A stretch of DNA of 64,000 bases from Paenibacillus sp. JQZ6Y-1 (GCF_040719145.1 NZ_JBFDUZ010000001.1:806001-870000); one strand, 5' to 3'. Positions 18,559 to 28,841 are shown, numbered from the stretch's first letter. The notes: generated from the sequence alone by a model not told the origin. Numbers and translations: made by a program.

Positions 18559-19980
18559 ATGCGCAAAACTAAGATTGTATGTACGATTGGACCGGCAAGT
18601 GAGTCCCTAGAGAACACGAAAAAGCTGATCATGGCAGGCATGAACGTTGCCCGTCTGAACTTCTCCCACGGTGACTTTGAAGAGCACGGCAACCGTATCA
18701 AAAACATCAAACAAGCCAGCCAGGAACTGGGTAAAACCGTAGCTGTCCTGCTGGATACCAAAGGTCCGGAAATCCGCATCGGCAAACTGAAGGAAGAACC
18801 GATTGACCTGGTTCAGGATGAATACATCACGCTGACTACCGAAGAGATTCTGGGTGACCAGCATCGTCTGACTGTATCGTACAAAGACCTGCCGGGCGAC
18901 GTTGAAGTCGGCTCTACGATCCTGATCGACGACGGTCTGATCGGTCTGAACGTTGTACAGGTACAAGGCACTGAGATCAAATGCCGTATCGTCAACGGTG
19001 GACAAATCAAAGGCCGTAAAGGCGTGAACGTACCAGGCGTGAACATTTCCCTGCCGGGCATCACGGAAAAAGATGCAAACGACATTATTTTCGGTATTGA
19101 GCAAGGTGTAGACTTTATCGCTGCTTCCTTCGTTCGTAAAGCAAGCGATGTACTGGAAATCCGTGAACTGCTGGAACAAAAAGGCGCAAAACATGTACAA
19201 ATCATCTCCAAAATCGAAAACCAACAAGGTGTCGACAACCTGGACGAAATTCTGGAAGTGTCTGACGGCCTGATGGTTGCTCGTGGTGACCTCGGCGTAG
19301 AAATCCCAGCTGAGCAAGTACCTTTGGTACAAAAACAAATGATCGAAAAATGTAACCGTGCTGGTAAACCGGTTATCACGGCTACACAAATGCTGGATTC
19401 CATGCAACGCAACCCGCGCCCAACGCGTGCAGAAGCAAGTGACGTGGCGAACGCAATCTTCGACGGTACCGATGCAATCATGCTGTCCGGCGAAACGGCT
19501 GCTGGTAAATACCCAGTAGAATCCGTACTGACAATGGCTCGCATCGCTGAAAAAGCAGAATCCGCGCTGAACTATCGCGAGATTTTCCTGAAACAAAGCC
19601 ATGCACAACAAACAACAGTAACAGAAGCAATCAGCCAATCCGTAGCTAGCTGCGCAATGGATCTGAATGCAACTGCGATCATCTCTTCTACAGAGTCCGG
19701 TCATACCGCTCGCGTTGTTGCGAAATACCGTCCACAATCCCCAATCATCGCTGTAACAACAAACGACCAAACGATGCGTCGTCTGTCTCTGGCATGGGGC
19801 GTACACCCGGTTAAAGGTACACAGGCTCATTCTACAGATGAACTGTTCCAAGTAGCACTGCAAGGTGGTAAAGATTCCGGTTTCCTCAAAGAAGGCGACC
19901 TGGTCGTGATCACAGCAGGTATTCCACTGGGTAAATCCGGTTCTACGAACCTGATCAAAGTCGCACAAATCGAAGCGTAA
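18559..19980 (+). CDS. pyk: Pyruvate kinase
   Basis: A 473-residue glycolytic enzyme converting phosphoenolpyruvate and ADP to pyruvate and ATP. It opens with [13 protein letters not shown]. Visible parts are the active-site DTKGPEIR, the [10 protein letters not shown] region, [12 protein letters not shown], and [15 protein letters not shown]. The A and C domains are complete. The extra C-terminal PEP-utiliser-like domain of about 110 residues, found in Bacillus and Geobacillus enzymes (~585 residues), is absent. Codon choice is strongly biased (CTG, CGT, AAA, GAA), consistent with high expression. ATG follows GGAGG. A strong terminator follows. Confidence 0.97.
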   Translation: MRKTKIVCTIGPASESLENTKKLIMAGMNVARLNFSHGDFEEHGNRIKNIKQASQELGKTVAVLLDTKGPEIRIGKLKEEPIDLVQDEYITLTTEEILGDQHRLTVSYKDLPGDVEVGSTILIDDGLIGLNVVQVQGTEIKCRIVNGGQIKGRKGVNVPGVNISLPGITEKDANDIIFGIEQGVDFIAASFVRKASDVLEIRELLEQKGAKHVQIISKIENQQGVDNLDEILEVSDGLMVARGDLGVEIPAEQVPLVQKQMIEKCNRAGKPVITATQMLDSMQRNPRPTRAEASDVANAIFDGTDAIMLSGETAAGKYPVESVLTMARIAEKAESALNYREIFLKQSHAQQTTVTEAISQSVASCAMDLNATAIISSTESGHTARVVAKYRPQSPIIAVTTNDQTMRRLSLAWGVHPVKGTQAHSTDELFQVALQGGKDSGFLKEGDLVVITAGIPLGKSGSTNLIKVAQIEA

Positions 19981-20011
19981 CATCTTCATTGTGCATATAG
20001 CATAAGCAAAA

Positions 20012-20040
20012 AAGCAGTGGAGCTTATCCATTGCTTTTTT
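20012..20040 (+). terminator. Terminator after pyk
   Basis: AAGCAGTGGA (20012-20021) pairs with TCCATTGCTT (20027-20036, one G-T pair), followed by a run of Ts to 20041. Confidence 0.88.
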
Positions 20041-20081
20041 TGCTGATTGTCCGTACCATCGTCAGGCAAGGAGGAAGAATC

Positions 20082-20603
20082 ATGGCGAAATTACAATTGA
20101 ATCTGCCCAGTGCATGGCATGGCATCGCCTTCCGTGTACGCTATCAGGAGAACGATCCGATGGGCGTTGTATACCATACGAATTATTTGAATTGGTTTGA
20201 GCTGGGACGTACGGAGATGATCCGTGATCTTGGCTTTCGCTACCGCGATATGGAGCAGGCGGGCGTACTGCTGCCGCTGGTGGATGCGTCCTTATCGTAT
20301 GGACATCCGGCGCGGTATGACGATCGGGTAGCGGTGTACACACGTATCGTGAACTTTTCGCGGCTGCGCATTGATTACGAATATCGCATTCATTTGCTAG
20401 ATGAGCAGGACGAGCAGTCGGTAGGTGATGCGTCGTCCTCACGTCAGCGTCCTGTCTTTGCAGACGATGCTAAGCTGCCCGGCAAGCATCTGACCAGCGG
20501 AAGTACCCGGCATGTGTGGGTTAGCCGCGAATTTGTACCTGTGCGGCTTGATAAAGTATTGCCAGAGCTGTATGATGCACTTGTAAGGTCTTTGCAAGTG
20601 TAG
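20082..20603 (+). CDS. YbgC/4HBT-type acyl-CoA thioesterase
   Basis: A 173-residue hot-dog thioesterase. The active-site signature is YQENDPMGVVYHTNYLNWFE, with the catalytic aspartate in NDPMG, followed by GRTEMIRDLGF and VDASLSYGHPARYDD. The usual length is 130-145 residues. Here an insertion rich in Ser/Asp/Lys (~residues 110-140) interrupts the last beta strands, ending in TRHVWVSREFVPVRL. The acyl substrate is unknown. The ATG at 20082 follows AAGGAGGA; the longer frame upstream runs through the pyk terminator and is rejected. It sits 16 bases before fxsA, so the two are probably co-transcribed. Confidence 0.85.
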   Translation: MAKLQLNLPSAWHGIAFRVRYQENDPMGVVYHTNYLNWFELGRTEMIRDLGFRYRDMEQAGVLLPLVDASLSYGHPARYDDRVAVYTRIVNFSRLRIDYEYRIHLLDEQDEQSVGDASSSRQRPVFADDAKLPGKHLTSGSTRHVWVSREFVPVRLDKVLPELYDALVRSLQV

Positions 20604-20619
20604 AGAGGAGAGGTACCAC

Positions 20620-21012
20620 TTGAAGAAATGGATTGCTGCACTAATCATCATTGTGCCACTCCTAGAATGGTACGTTTTTCTGCAAATGATTCAATGGATC
20701 GGCGGCTGGAATACGCTGATTCTCCTTATACTGACATCGCTGATTGGTGTCGTCATGATGCGGTTTGAAGGTCGCAAAGTGCTAGAGGATACAAAGGCAT
20801 TGATCAATGCCCATCAGCCACCGGGTCGTAAAATGCTGGATGGATTATGTGTATTCATTGGTGGGATCATGCTTGTACTGCCGGGCTTTGTACTTGATGT
20901 GATCGGCTTTACGATTGTATTTCCACTAACCCGTCCGCTGTACCGCAATCTGCTGATGAAATGGATTGAGAAGCGAATGAAGAACGGTTCCATCACCATT
21001 TACCGTCCGTAA
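20620..21012 (+). CDS. fxsA: FxsA-family membrane protein
   Basis: A 130-residue integral membrane protein of the FxsA family, with a helix at residues ~3-25 (WIAALIIIVPLLEWYVFLQM), a second at ~30-48 ending MMRFEGRKVL, and a hairpin ~72-100 (MLDGLCVFIGGIMLVLPGF). E. coli FxsA relieves F-plasmid exclusion of phage T7 when overproduced; the normal role is unknown. The position after pyk and before ytvI matches B. subtilis. The start is TTG at 20620, with GAGGAGAGG nine bases upstream. Confidence 0.88.
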   Translation: MKKWIAALIIIVPLLEWYVFLQMIQWIGGWNTLILLILTSLIGVVMMRFEGRKVLEDTKALINAHQPPGRKMLDGLCVFIGGIMLVLPGFVLDVIGFTIVFPLTRPLYRNLLMKWIEKRMKNGSITIYRP

Positions 21013-21036
21013 CACGGCGAAGAATTGCAATACAAT

Positions 21037-21092
21037 AAGCCTATCCTGATACGCGGAGTAGAATCCGCTGAGCATCAGGATAGGCTTTTCTT
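21037..21092 (+). terminator. Terminator after fxsA
   Basis: A perfect 14-base stem (AAGCCTATCCTGAT at 21037-21050 with ATCAGGATAGGCTT at 21074-21087) encloses an inner GCGGA/TCCGC hairpin and is followed by TTCTTTT. Confidence 0.88.
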
Positions 21093-21208
21093 TTACATAG
21101 AAATCGTTAGAGAGAATGAACTTGGGAATATGAATATAGTCCATTCATAGACTAAAATAGTCCAGTCATACGTCTAATCATGCCTCGCTAAACGGTAGCT
21201 ACAGCCAA

Positions 21209-22324
21209 TCAGCTCACTCGACCATTTACAATATAATTGCGTAGATCGCGGAAGACATTGGCGCGGTTGAGCGCTGCAACGAATACGAGGGTAACCGGAC
21301 CGATGATCAAGCCAAGCGCACCGAATAATTTGAGCCCGACAAACATACTGATTAGCGTTGCTAATGGATCAAGACCAACATTGCTCGCGAGAATCTTCGG
21401 CTCCATAATCTGGCGTACAATCAGCACCACAATATAAAGTATGCTCAACCCGATCCCCAGTCCCACATCATCACTCATCAAGCTGTAGATCGCCCAAGGC
21501 ACCATCACAATACCGACACCAAGATACGGTAGCAGATCGACCAGTCCAATGAGTAGACCGATCAACAGCGCGGATTGTACATTGAGGATAAACAGACCGA
21601 TAATCACGATTATGCCAGTGATGGAGATCAGAATAAACTGGGCTTTGACATAACCGAATAGTGCTTTTTGCAGATCGTTCCAGATAGCGATGGATGGCTG
21701 ACGAATCGCAGCCGGGAACCAGCCAGACACGATGCGGGTATGACGCTCCCAGCTATTACTGATAAAGAATGCCGATAGCACCACGACTACGATAATCCAT
21801 GCAAAATTCGGTAGTGCCGTGAGGAAGGATAGTAGGTAATTCAAAATGCTGGTGACGATGCCACTGACCATACTGGTCAAGCTTTGCGTCGTCTGGTGCA
21901 GATTGTCATTAATCGCACCCTGCGCTGGTGTTTGCTTCAAGAAGCCGCTAATTTGGTCAATGATGGACTGAATGCGGTCATTTTGCGTCCAACCGACGAA
22001 TAGCTCACGCCAATTGTCGATATGCTCATTGAACGTTTCCATTAAGGTAATCGTTTCCTGCACCAAGCGTGTGACGAGCAGTGATAGCAGAGCAAGCAGA
22101 CCGCCTACATAAATAAGCAGCGAAATGGAAACCGCTAGCCAGCGAGGGAACCGTAGCCGCTTTTGGAACAGCCGCACGAGCGGATTCATCGCGTAAGCAA
22201 ACAGCCAGGCAAGCAACAGCGGATATAGCAGTGGAAACAGATAGCGCACCGCAATACACGTCAACACGATCGCTACCAGCACCCACAGCCCCCGTAAAAT
22301 CCGGTTGCGGATGATTGTATTCAA
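21209..22324 (-). CDS. ytvI: YtvI-like AI-2E family transporter
   Basis: A 371-residue membrane protein with seven to eight predicted helices: two N-terminal helices (residues ~10-50), one at ~62-85, then after a soluble loop of about 70 residues a cluster from ~165 on. The family motif region has VDLLPYLGVGIVMVPWAI and IMEPKILASNVGLDPLATLISMF. The AI-2E transporter family includes YtvI, annotated in Bacillus as a sporulation membrane protein, and Na+/H+ antiporter-like members; substrate is not defined here. The start is TTG at 22324, with AAGGAGAG eight bases upstream. In B. subtilis ytvI is co-directional with fxsA; here it is inverted and convergent. Confidence 0.85.
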   Translation of the reverse strand: MNTIIRNRILRGLWVLVAIVLTCIAVRYLFPLLYPLLLAWLFAYAMNPLVRLFQKRLRFPRWLAVSISLLIYVGGLLALLSLLVTRLVQETITLMETFNEHIDNWRELFVGWTQNDRIQSIIDQISGFLKQTPAQGAINDNLHQTTQSLTSMVSGIVTSILNYLLSFLTALPNFAWIIVVVVLSAFFISNSWERHTRIVSGWFPAAIRQPSIAIWNDLQKALFGYVKAQFILISITGIIVIIGLFILNVQSALLIGLLIGLVDLLPYLGVGIVMVPWAIYSLMSDDVGLGIGLSILYIVVLIVRQIMEPKILASNVGLDPLATLISMFVGLKLFGALGLIIGPVTLVFVAALNRANVFRDLRNYIVNGRVS

Positions 22325-22496
22325 ATGGCTCGCTCTCCTTACTGTTCATATCACCGTTATGTAACCGGGTTCATATTATGAGTTAAACGATACCATAGAG
22401 ATTTGAAACGAAGAGGAGATTTAGGCATGAAATCTTTTCCTTATTTTATGTCGTTATTTCATAAAAAAGAAATAATATTCATTTTATGGATTATTT

Positions 22497-22504
22497 TCCG
22501 ATAT
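22497..22504 (+). promoter_or_regulatory. Sigma-D-like -10 element before the discoidin-like gene
   Basis: TCCGATAT matches the sigma-D -10 box at 7 of 8 bases and lies 59 bases before the start codon. The expected TAAA -35 is replaced by TTCA, so sigma-D use is tentative. Confidence 0.35.
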
Positions 22505-22562
22505 AAGAAAGTGGTAGCTTGCTAGCTATAGCTCCTACATTCCAAATACGGAAAGGAAATGA

Positions 22563-23618
22563 ATGTTAATGAGTACACAACGTTTGAAAATGATGACAGG
22601 TTTTGCAATGGTATTGGTACTTCTGTTTAGCTGGATAATGCCGTCTTCGGTACACGCGGCAGATACTACTACAGCGGTGAAGCGAATGGTGTTTTCTATA
22701 CCTGCCAATACATTTTGTGATCAATCGCATCTGGTAGAGTTATCGCTCAATGTCACCAACCTCGGAATGAATGAGCAAAAAGTGAAATTGGATTTTCTAA
22801 AGGCAGATGGCACAGCTTTTCAAACAGCAGGAACTACATATAATGGAATGACATCTGAACTGGTTCCGGGCTCCAGTGTAGCTGTAGCAGCAGGGCATGC
22901 TTCGACATATCATTTTACATTTGGAGGTCAAACGAATAATTGTGGGGATCGTCCATTTACTGGTATATTCACGACCAGTGGTTCAAGCAATGCAGAGCTA
23001 ATCGCCTCTGGGTTCGTAAACAGCTCGTTGTACAGTGTACCGATCATTGTGAATGGTGGAATGGAATGGTTGTCTGCTCCACAGAGTTCCACTACAGAAC
23101 CTACTACACCAACGCCTACACCCACTCCAATCAATCAACCGATTGATCAGTGCAGCATCAAGCCTGTCAACTCGCTCATCCATGCGATGACTACGAATCA
23201 AGATGTATATGGAAAAGCCAGCTCTAGCAGCTATGACACATTTTGGGATACACAAGCTTATCGCGCATTTGATAACAGTTGTTCACCATTCTCAACCAAA
23301 AATGGCGAAGTGAAGGGCTGGTTAAGTTATGAATTTAACGATGCCAAAACGGTAACATCGTATTCTATGCAAATGAAACAAAACGATAGTCAATATGGAT
23401 TTGCTCAATCGCCAAACTCTTGGATATTTGAAGCATATGACGGTAAAGCATGGGTGACGCTAGACAGCCAGACGGGAATCAAAAGCTGGACAATTGATAA
23501 AGCAAATGTATATAACATTTCGAATACCGTTTCCTACAAGCAATATCGCATTCGCTTTTTAGAAAATAATGGTGGCAATCTGGTTTGCATCAGTGAACTA
23601 GGCATGATGGGTTATTGA
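22563..23618 (+). CDS. Secreted protein with C-terminal discoidin (F5/8 type C)-like domain
   Basis: A 351-residue exported protein. The signal peptide spans residues ~1-32 (helix MMTGFAMVLVLLFSWIM, cleavage near VHAA). A beta-rich domain follows (~35-175) with cysteines in FCDQSH and NNCGDRPF. A linker of TPTPTPTP type comes next. A discoidin-like domain lies at ~195-351: YRAFDNS, GWLSYEFNDAKTVTSYSM, WIFEAYDGKAWVTLDSQTG and QYRIRFLENNGG. Such domains bind carbohydrate or surfaces; the ligand is unknown. The DNA is AT-richer than its neighbours and the gene is absent from this place in the B. subtilis order, so recent gain is likely. ATG at 22563 follows GGAAAGG; a second ATG six bases on is possible. 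Confidence 0.75.
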   Translation: MLMSTQRLKMMTGFAMVLVLLFSWIMPSSVHAADTTTAVKRMVFSIPANTFCDQSHLVELSLNVTNLGMNEQKVKLDFLKADGTAFQTAGTTYNGMTSELVPGSSVAVAAGHASTYHFTFGGQTNNCGDRPFTGIFTTSGSSNAELIASGFVNSSLYSVPIIVNGGMEWLSAPQSSTTEPTTPTPTPTPINQPIDQCSIKPVNSLIHAMTTNQDVYGKASSSSYDTFWDTQAYRAFDNSCSPFSTKNGEVKGWLSYEFNDAKTVTSYSMQMKQNDSQYGFAQSPNSWIFEAYDGKAWVTLDSQTGIKSWTIDKANVYNISNTVSYKQYRIRFLENNGGNLVCISELGMMGY

Positions 23619-23746
23619 AATAAAATTCAATTTTATGTATTTTTATGAATTATATTATTTTTCTACAGATGTAGTAAAAGTAAGTTATATATGGAAAAAT
23701 AGCCGTATTATCGCTCTTTGGAGCAACATGTAATATTTTGTTTGGG

Positions 23747-23788
23747 AAAGACCGATCTGCATAAAAAGGATCGGTCTTTTTATTTTTG
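23747..23788 (+). terminator. Terminator after the discoidin-like gene
   Basis: AAAGACCGATC (23747-23757) pairs with GATCGGTCTTT (23769-23779), followed by TTTATTTTTG. Confidence 0.88.
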
Positions 23789-23871
23789 ATAGATTGGTAT
23801 ACAATAGAGTATCGGCGAATTTGTGAATAAAAGCGGGCAGATAATCTTGTAAAGGCTTACAAAAAATAATT

Positions 23872-23897
23872 TATCAAAAGGATAAAACATTTTGATA
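23872..23897. promoter_or_regulatory. Inverted repeat upstream of citZ promoter, candidate operator
   Basis: TATCAAAA (23872-23879) and TTTTGATA (23890-23897) form a perfect 8-base inverted repeat with a 10-base spacer, centred 35 bases before the -35 box. A LysR-type or other regulator could bind; CcpC acts on citZ in B. subtilis, but its ATAA-N7-TTAT box is not clearly matched. Confidence 0.4.
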
Positions 23898-23918
23898 TAC
23901 TACTGATCTTCACTTTTG

Positions 23919-23947
23919 TTCACAAGTCCGTCAAAATAAAGTATGAT
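23919..23947 (+). promoter_or_regulatory. Candidate sigma-A promoter of citZ
   Basis: TTCACA (23919-23924) and TATGAT (23942-23947) are spaced by 17 bases. The leader to citZ would be about 160 bases. Confidence 0.5.
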
Positions 23948-24052
23948 GATATAAGGTTCTTGGAAGGTTAATGACAGGTGTAAGGTCCGGCAACCTCTGA
24001 ATACCCTCATTCCTGTATACTATTATCTTCATAATTTTAACATTTTTAAAAA

Positions 24053-24066
24053 TGTAAATGTTTTCA
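24053..24066 (+). promoter_or_regulatory. CcpA catabolite-responsive element (cre) in the citZ leader
   Basis: TGTAAATGTTTTCA matches the cre consensus TGWAANCGNTNWCA at every fixed position except one (T for C). It lies about 110 bases downstream of the proposed promoter and 51 bases before the ATG, a roadblock position for glucose repression of citrate synthase. Confidence 0.6.
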
Positions 24067-24116
24067 TTAACAAATTGGACAAACTTCAAGAGTCGTTTTG
24101 CAAAGGAGAGAATCAC

Positions 24117-25229
24117 ATGACAGCTACCAAAGGTTTGGAAGGCGTTGTTGCAGCAAGCTCATCCATTAGCTCCATTGTTGATGGAGTTCTAACGTACCGC
24201 GGGTACGATATTGATGATTTGGCTGTAAACGCTAGCTTTGAGGAAGTCGCCTATTTGCTCTGGTTTGGTAAGCTGCCAAATCAGAACGAGCTTGACCAGT
24301 TGCAAAAAGATCTGGATAAATATGCAGTACTGCCGGATGCGCTTATTCAGCAAATCAAACTGTACCCATCCGATATGAACCGTATGGCAGCACTTCGCAG
24401 TGCGATCTCGGCGCTGGCTCTGTATGATGAGCAAGCGGACGATATGAGCACCGAAGCCAACCATCAAAAAGTCATCAAATTGCAAGCACAGCTGCCAGCA
24501 ATCGTTGCTGCCATTGGACGCATTGCCGAAGGCAAAGAGCCAGTTGCGCCACTGAAGGGCGTATCTATCGCGCATAACTTCCTGTACATGCTGAACGGCA
24601 CTGAGCCAGAAGCAACAGCGATCAAAGCGCTAGATCAAGCACTTGTGCTGCATGCTGATCATGAATTGAATGCTTCGACTTTTGCTGCGCGTGTTACTGT
24701 GGCAACGCTGTCGGACATCTATTCTGGTATTACATCCGCGATTGGCGCGCTGAAGGGTCCACTGCATGGTGGTGCCAATGAAGCGGTTATGAAAATGCTG
24801 GAAGAGATCGGTTCGCCCGATAAACTCGAAAGCTATATTCAACAAAAGCTGGATAACAAGGACAAAATCATGGGCTTCGGTCACCGTGTCTACAAAAACG
24901 GCGATCCGCGTGCGAAGCATCTGCAACAGATGTCGCGTGAGCTGGGTGAGAAGAACAATGATCTGACCCTGTACGAGATGAGCGTGCGCATTGAAGAATT
25001 GATCAATGAGCGCAAAGGATTGAAGCCGAACGTAGACTTCTATTCTGCATCCATGTACACCATGCTGGGCATTCCGCGCAATCTGTTTACACCGATCTTC
25101 GCGATTAGTCGTGTATCTGGATGGGCTGCTCATATTCTGGAGCAATATGAAAACAACCGGATCATTCGTCCGCGTGCTGAATATGTAGGTCCTACAGATC
25201 AACACTACAGCCCAGTGGAGTCCCGCTAA
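24117..25229 (+). CDS. citZ: Citrate synthase
   Basis: A 370-residue citrate synthase of the short Gram-positive type, condensing oxaloacetate and acetyl-CoA in the TCA cycle. Motifs: TYRGYDIDDLA, LHADHELNASTFAARV (catalytic His), LKGPLHGGANEAVM, GFGHRVYKNGDPRA (second His/Arg) and the C-terminal DFYSASMYTMLGIP with the catalytic Asp. ATG at 24117 follows AAAGGAGAG; the in-frame TTG at 24075 lies in the leader. It heads the citZ-icd-mdh group in B. subtilis order, but a 408-base gap to icd makes a separate icd promoter possible. Confidence 0.96.
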   Translation: MTATKGLEGVVAASSSISSIVDGVLTYRGYDIDDLAVNASFEEVAYLLWFGKLPNQNELDQLQKDLDKYAVLPDALIQQIKLYPSDMNRMAALRSAISALALYDEQADDMSTEANHQKVIKLQAQLPAIVAAIGRIAEGKEPVAPLKGVSIAHNFLYMLNGTEPEATAIKALDQALVLHADHELNASTFAARVTVATLSDIYSGITSAIGALKGPLHGGANEAVMKMLEEIGSPDKLESYIQQKLDNKDKIMGFGHRVYKNGDPRAKHLQQMSRELGEKNNDLTLYEMSVRIEELINERKGLKPNVDFYSASMYTMLGIPRNLFTPIFAISRVSGWAAHILEQYENNRIIRPRAEYVGPTDQHYSPVESR

Positions 25230-25637
25230 GGAAGCAGCGTTTGCTATACGTTTTCATAGCAAACACGCTCTGTATGAATTCCGACTTTTCATTATCTTTC
25301 AGTGTCTGCTAAAATAAATACAACCGTTATTTGGAGCGCATGTCAGTGATATCCTTCATAGCATATGTCTTTGGACGTATGCACGCAGGAACAGGCAGAG
25401 TTTACACGATACGATGTGATCATTGGGCGAAGCAGGAATCATTCCGTTACCCCGTATGATCACACCGCAGTGAGACGGGAGGTTGTCAGGCACAGGCCGA
25501 CAGCCCCTGTGGAATGCGCTGCTGCCGACATGTATCCCCAACTAGACGGAATTGGTCAATACCCCGGTCATACTGCCGCAAGGCACAATCCGGACATATG
25601 ACGTATCACCAAATAGAACCGAGGAGGAACTTACATT
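25230..25637 (+). other. citZ-icd intergenic region with hairpins
   Basis: A hairpin just after citZ (AGCGTTTGCTAT at 25236-25247 with ATAGCAAACACGCT at 25256-25269) lacks a T-run and may be an mRNA-processing or weak termination site. Further on GTGATCAT (25416-25423) and ATGATCAC (25456-25463) form an inverted repeat. I see no convincing gene and no recognised riboswitch. Confidence 0.5.
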
Positions 25638-26933
25638 ATGCCGAACTTCGAAAAGTACGAACTGCCAACTTCCGGTGAGCAAATCACCATTCAGGATGGA
25701 AATCTGCAGGTGCCAAACAACCCAATTATCCCTTTCATCGAGGGTGACGGTACAGGCCGCGATATCTGGAAAGCTTCCGTACGCGTACTGGATGCAGCAG
25801 TAGACAAAGCATACAACGGTTCCAAAAAGATTGCTTGGTACGAAGTATTCGCCGGTGAGAAAGCGTTTAATACATACGGCGAATGGCTGCCTGCGGATAC
25901 GCTGGAAGCAATCCGCGAATATATCGTAGCGATCAAAGGTCCACTGACTACGCCAATCGGCGGTGGTATTCGTTCTCTGAACGTAGCACTGCGTCAAGAG
26001 CTGGATCTGTACGTGTGCCTGCGTCCTGTACGCTACTTTGACGGCGTACCTTCTCCGGTTAAACGTCCTGAGCTGGTAGACATGGTTATCTTCCGTGAAA
26101 ACACAGAGGACATCTATGCAGGTATCGAGTACCAAGAAGGCACAGAAGAAGTGAAAAAAGTGCTGGAATTCCTGAAAAACGAAATGGGCGTTAACAAAAT
26201 CCGTTTCCCAGAAACATCCGGTATCGGTATCAAACCAGTATCCGAAGAAGGCTCCAAACGTCTGGTTCGCGCGGCTGTACAATACGCAATCGACCACGAA
26301 CGTAAGAGCGTTACACTGGTACACAAAGGTAACATCATGAAATTTACAGAAGGCGCGTTCAAAAACTGGGGCTACGAAGTCGCTGAAGCTGAATTTGGCG
26401 ATAAAGTATTCACATGGGCGCAATACGATAAAATTAAAGACGAGCAAGGTACAGATGCTGCGAACGCTGCTCAAAAAGAAGCGGAAGATGCAGGCAAAAT
26501 CATCGTGAAGGATGCGATTGCTGATATCGCGCTGCAACAAGTACTGACTCGTCCAGCTGAATTCGATGTCATCGCAACGCTGAACCTGAACGGTGACTAT
26601 CTGTCTGATGCACTGGCTGCACAAGTTGGCGGTATCGGTATCGCACCGGGCGCAAACATCAACTACGTAACTGGTCACGCGATCTTCGAAGCAACGCACG
26701 GTACTGCACCGAAGTATGCGGACAAAGACGTAGTAAACCCGGGCTCCGTTATCCTGTCCGGCGTTATGCTGCTTGAGCACTTGGGCTGGCAAGAAGCTGC
26801 GGACCTGATCTACAAAGGTCTGGAAACATCGATTAACAACAAAACGGTTACTTATGACTTCGCTCGTCTGATGGATCAAGCGACAGAAGTAAAATGCTCC
26901 GAGTTTGCTGACAAAGTAATCGAAAACATGTAG
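25638..26933 (+). CDS. icd: Isocitrate dehydrogenase (NADP+)
   Basis: A 431-residue isocitrate dehydrogenase, oxidising isocitrate to 2-oxoglutarate. The substrate loop is [20 protein letters not shown], containing the regulatory/substrate serine, followed by [46 protein letters not shown], the metal site [15 protein letters not shown] and [12 protein letters not shown] are all intact. The length and sequence match B. subtilis Icd (423 residues). ATG follows GAGGAGG. Codon bias is strong, as in pyk. The mdh start lies 12 bases after its stop, so the two are co-transcribed. Confidence 0.97.
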   Translation: MPNFEKYELPTSGEQITIQDGNLQVPNNPIIPFIEGDGTGRDIWKASVRVLDAAVDKAYNGSKKIAWYEVFAGEKAFNTYGEWLPADTLEAIREYIVAIKGPLTTPIGGGIRSLNVALRQELDLYVCLRPVRYFDGVPSPVKRPELVDMVIFRENTEDIYAGIEYQEGTEEVKKVLEFLKNEMGVNKIRFPETSGIGIKPVSEEGSKRLVRAAVQYAIDHERKSVTLVHKGNIMKFTEGAFKNWGYEVAEAEFGDKVFTWAQYDKIKDEQGTDAANAAQKEAEDAGKIIVKDAIADIALQQVLTRPAEFDVIATLNLNGDYLSDALAAQVGGIGIAPGANINYVTGHAIFEATHGTAPKYADKDVVNPGSVILSGVMLLEHLGWQEAADLIYKGLETSINNKTVTYDFARLMDQATEVKCSEFADKVIENM

Positions 26934-27890
<957 letters not shown>

Positions 27891-27896
27891 ATGTAG

Positions 27897-27952
27897 CAGC
27901 CTTTTCTTGTATGTCCGTATGTGCGGATCATACGGGAAAAGGCTGTTTTCTT
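27897..27952 (+). terminator. Terminator after mdh
   Basis: CAGCCTTTTC (27897-27906) pairs with GAAAAGGCTG (27936-27945), with an inner CCGTATG/CATACGG stem and TTTTCTT following. Confidence 0.85.
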
Positions 27953-28281
27953 GTACATAGCACAGTACGAGTGTTTTTGCCTTTGTTACGATCTTAATAG
28001 ATAGCATTTGTTATGGAATATGTACTTTGTAATGTACGATTGTAGGATTGGATGATGTTTACTATAGGATGTGATAGGTAGTTGGTGAAGACGAATCTGG
28101 ATTTTTGGTAGTAATGCTATATTTTTCACATTGGATTGGGTAAAATAGGGATGAAGCCTGATTATACAGTCTCATGCGTCGGACAGTCGAATTACATACG
28201 GTGTTCATCATCGACTTGTGGCGGTATGGGGTTGATAGGAACAGGTTATTTGAATTTCATACAGATGGGGGAGAAGAATCA
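27953..28281 (+). other. Intergenic leader before the small membrane protein
   Basis: About 330 bases of AT-rich sequence. TAAAAT at 28141-28146 could be a -10 box, but no good -35 is present. An open frame begins at 28174 in phase with the next gene but lacks a ribosome binding site. Nothing else recognised. Confidence 0.3.
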
Positions 28282-28707
28282 GTGATTGATTTTCTCGTAT
28301 TTTTGCACATTCTAGGTGCATTATCGACAGGATTTTATTTGCTATTGCCGTTTATTGCTGGTAAATTGGCAAGCTGGGATGGATCATCGCAGTCCGGTGC
28401 GATCCATATCATCCGTGTTCTGAATCGTATTGCCCAGTTTGGTCTGGTTGTACAACTGCTGACTGGTGGCTACCTGATGACCAAAGGCGATTATTCGATT
28501 GCTTGGATGACGATTGTTGTTGTTCTGCTGCTGGCGATTGCCGCATTGGGCGGCATCATGGGCAAGCCGCTACGCTTGGCGCTGGTGGATATTCAGCAGA
28601 GCAAGGATATTGCCGCACATACTGGCAAAATTCGCTCGCTCGGTCTTGGACTGGCGGTATGTTTGTTGTTGATGAGCTTTTTCATGGTTTACCGTCATTT
28701 GATCTGA
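28282..28707 (+). CDS. Small four-helix membrane protein, unknown function
   Basis: A 141-residue integral membrane protein with four predicted helices: residues ~2-25 (DFLVFLHILGALSTGFYLLLP), ~50-68 (FGLVVQLLTGGYLM), ~75-98 (WMTIVVVLLLAIAALGGIMG) and ~120-138 (LGLAVCLLLMSFFMVY). A histidine in the first helix (FLHILGA) and the general layout recall DUF2269/cytochrome-like small membrane proteins, but I do not recognise it firmly. GTG at 28282 is chosen because GGGGGAGA lies just upstream; the longer frame from 28174 starts with charged, non-membrane sequence. Confidence 0.65.
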   Translation: MIDFLVFLHILGALSTGFYLLLPFIAGKLASWDGSSQSGAIHIIRVLNRIAQFGLVVQLLTGGYLMTKGDYSIAWMTIVVVLLLAIAALGGIMGKPLRLALVDIQQSKDIAAHTGKIRSLGLGLAVCLLLMSFFMVYRHLI

Positions 28708-28775
28708 TGCTTCATGGATCTGGTCTGTAGACAACAGCCTGTGGACAACAGATGGAATACCAAACCACGAATGAT

Positions 28776-28841
28776 GAAAGATCAAACAATGAATATTGGA
28801 AGATCGAACATCGAATGTTGGAAGAACGAACAATGAATACG
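28776..28841. repeat. Three degenerate 22-23-base tandem repeats
   Basis: Units beginning GAAAGATCAAACAATGAATA (28776), GAAGATCGAACATCGAATG (28799) and GAAGAACGAACAATGAATAC (28821) follow one another directly between the membrane-protein gene and its terminator. The rest of the 330-base gap to the SDR gene holds only that terminator and an AT-rich leader. Confidence 0.65.

Noticed and set aside
18607-20031. 474-codon minus-strand frame opposite pyk
   Set aside because: Same reason: antisense to a highly biased gene, aromatic- and Cys-rich composition, no ribosome binding site.
20031-20081. 17-codon N-terminal extension of the thioesterase
   Set aside because: It passes through the pyk terminator T-run; the ATG at 20082 has an excellent AAGGAGGA.
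25365-25601. 78-codon frame in the citZ-icd gap
   Set aside because: No ribosome binding site, no family resemblance, and it overlaps the inverted-repeat leader.
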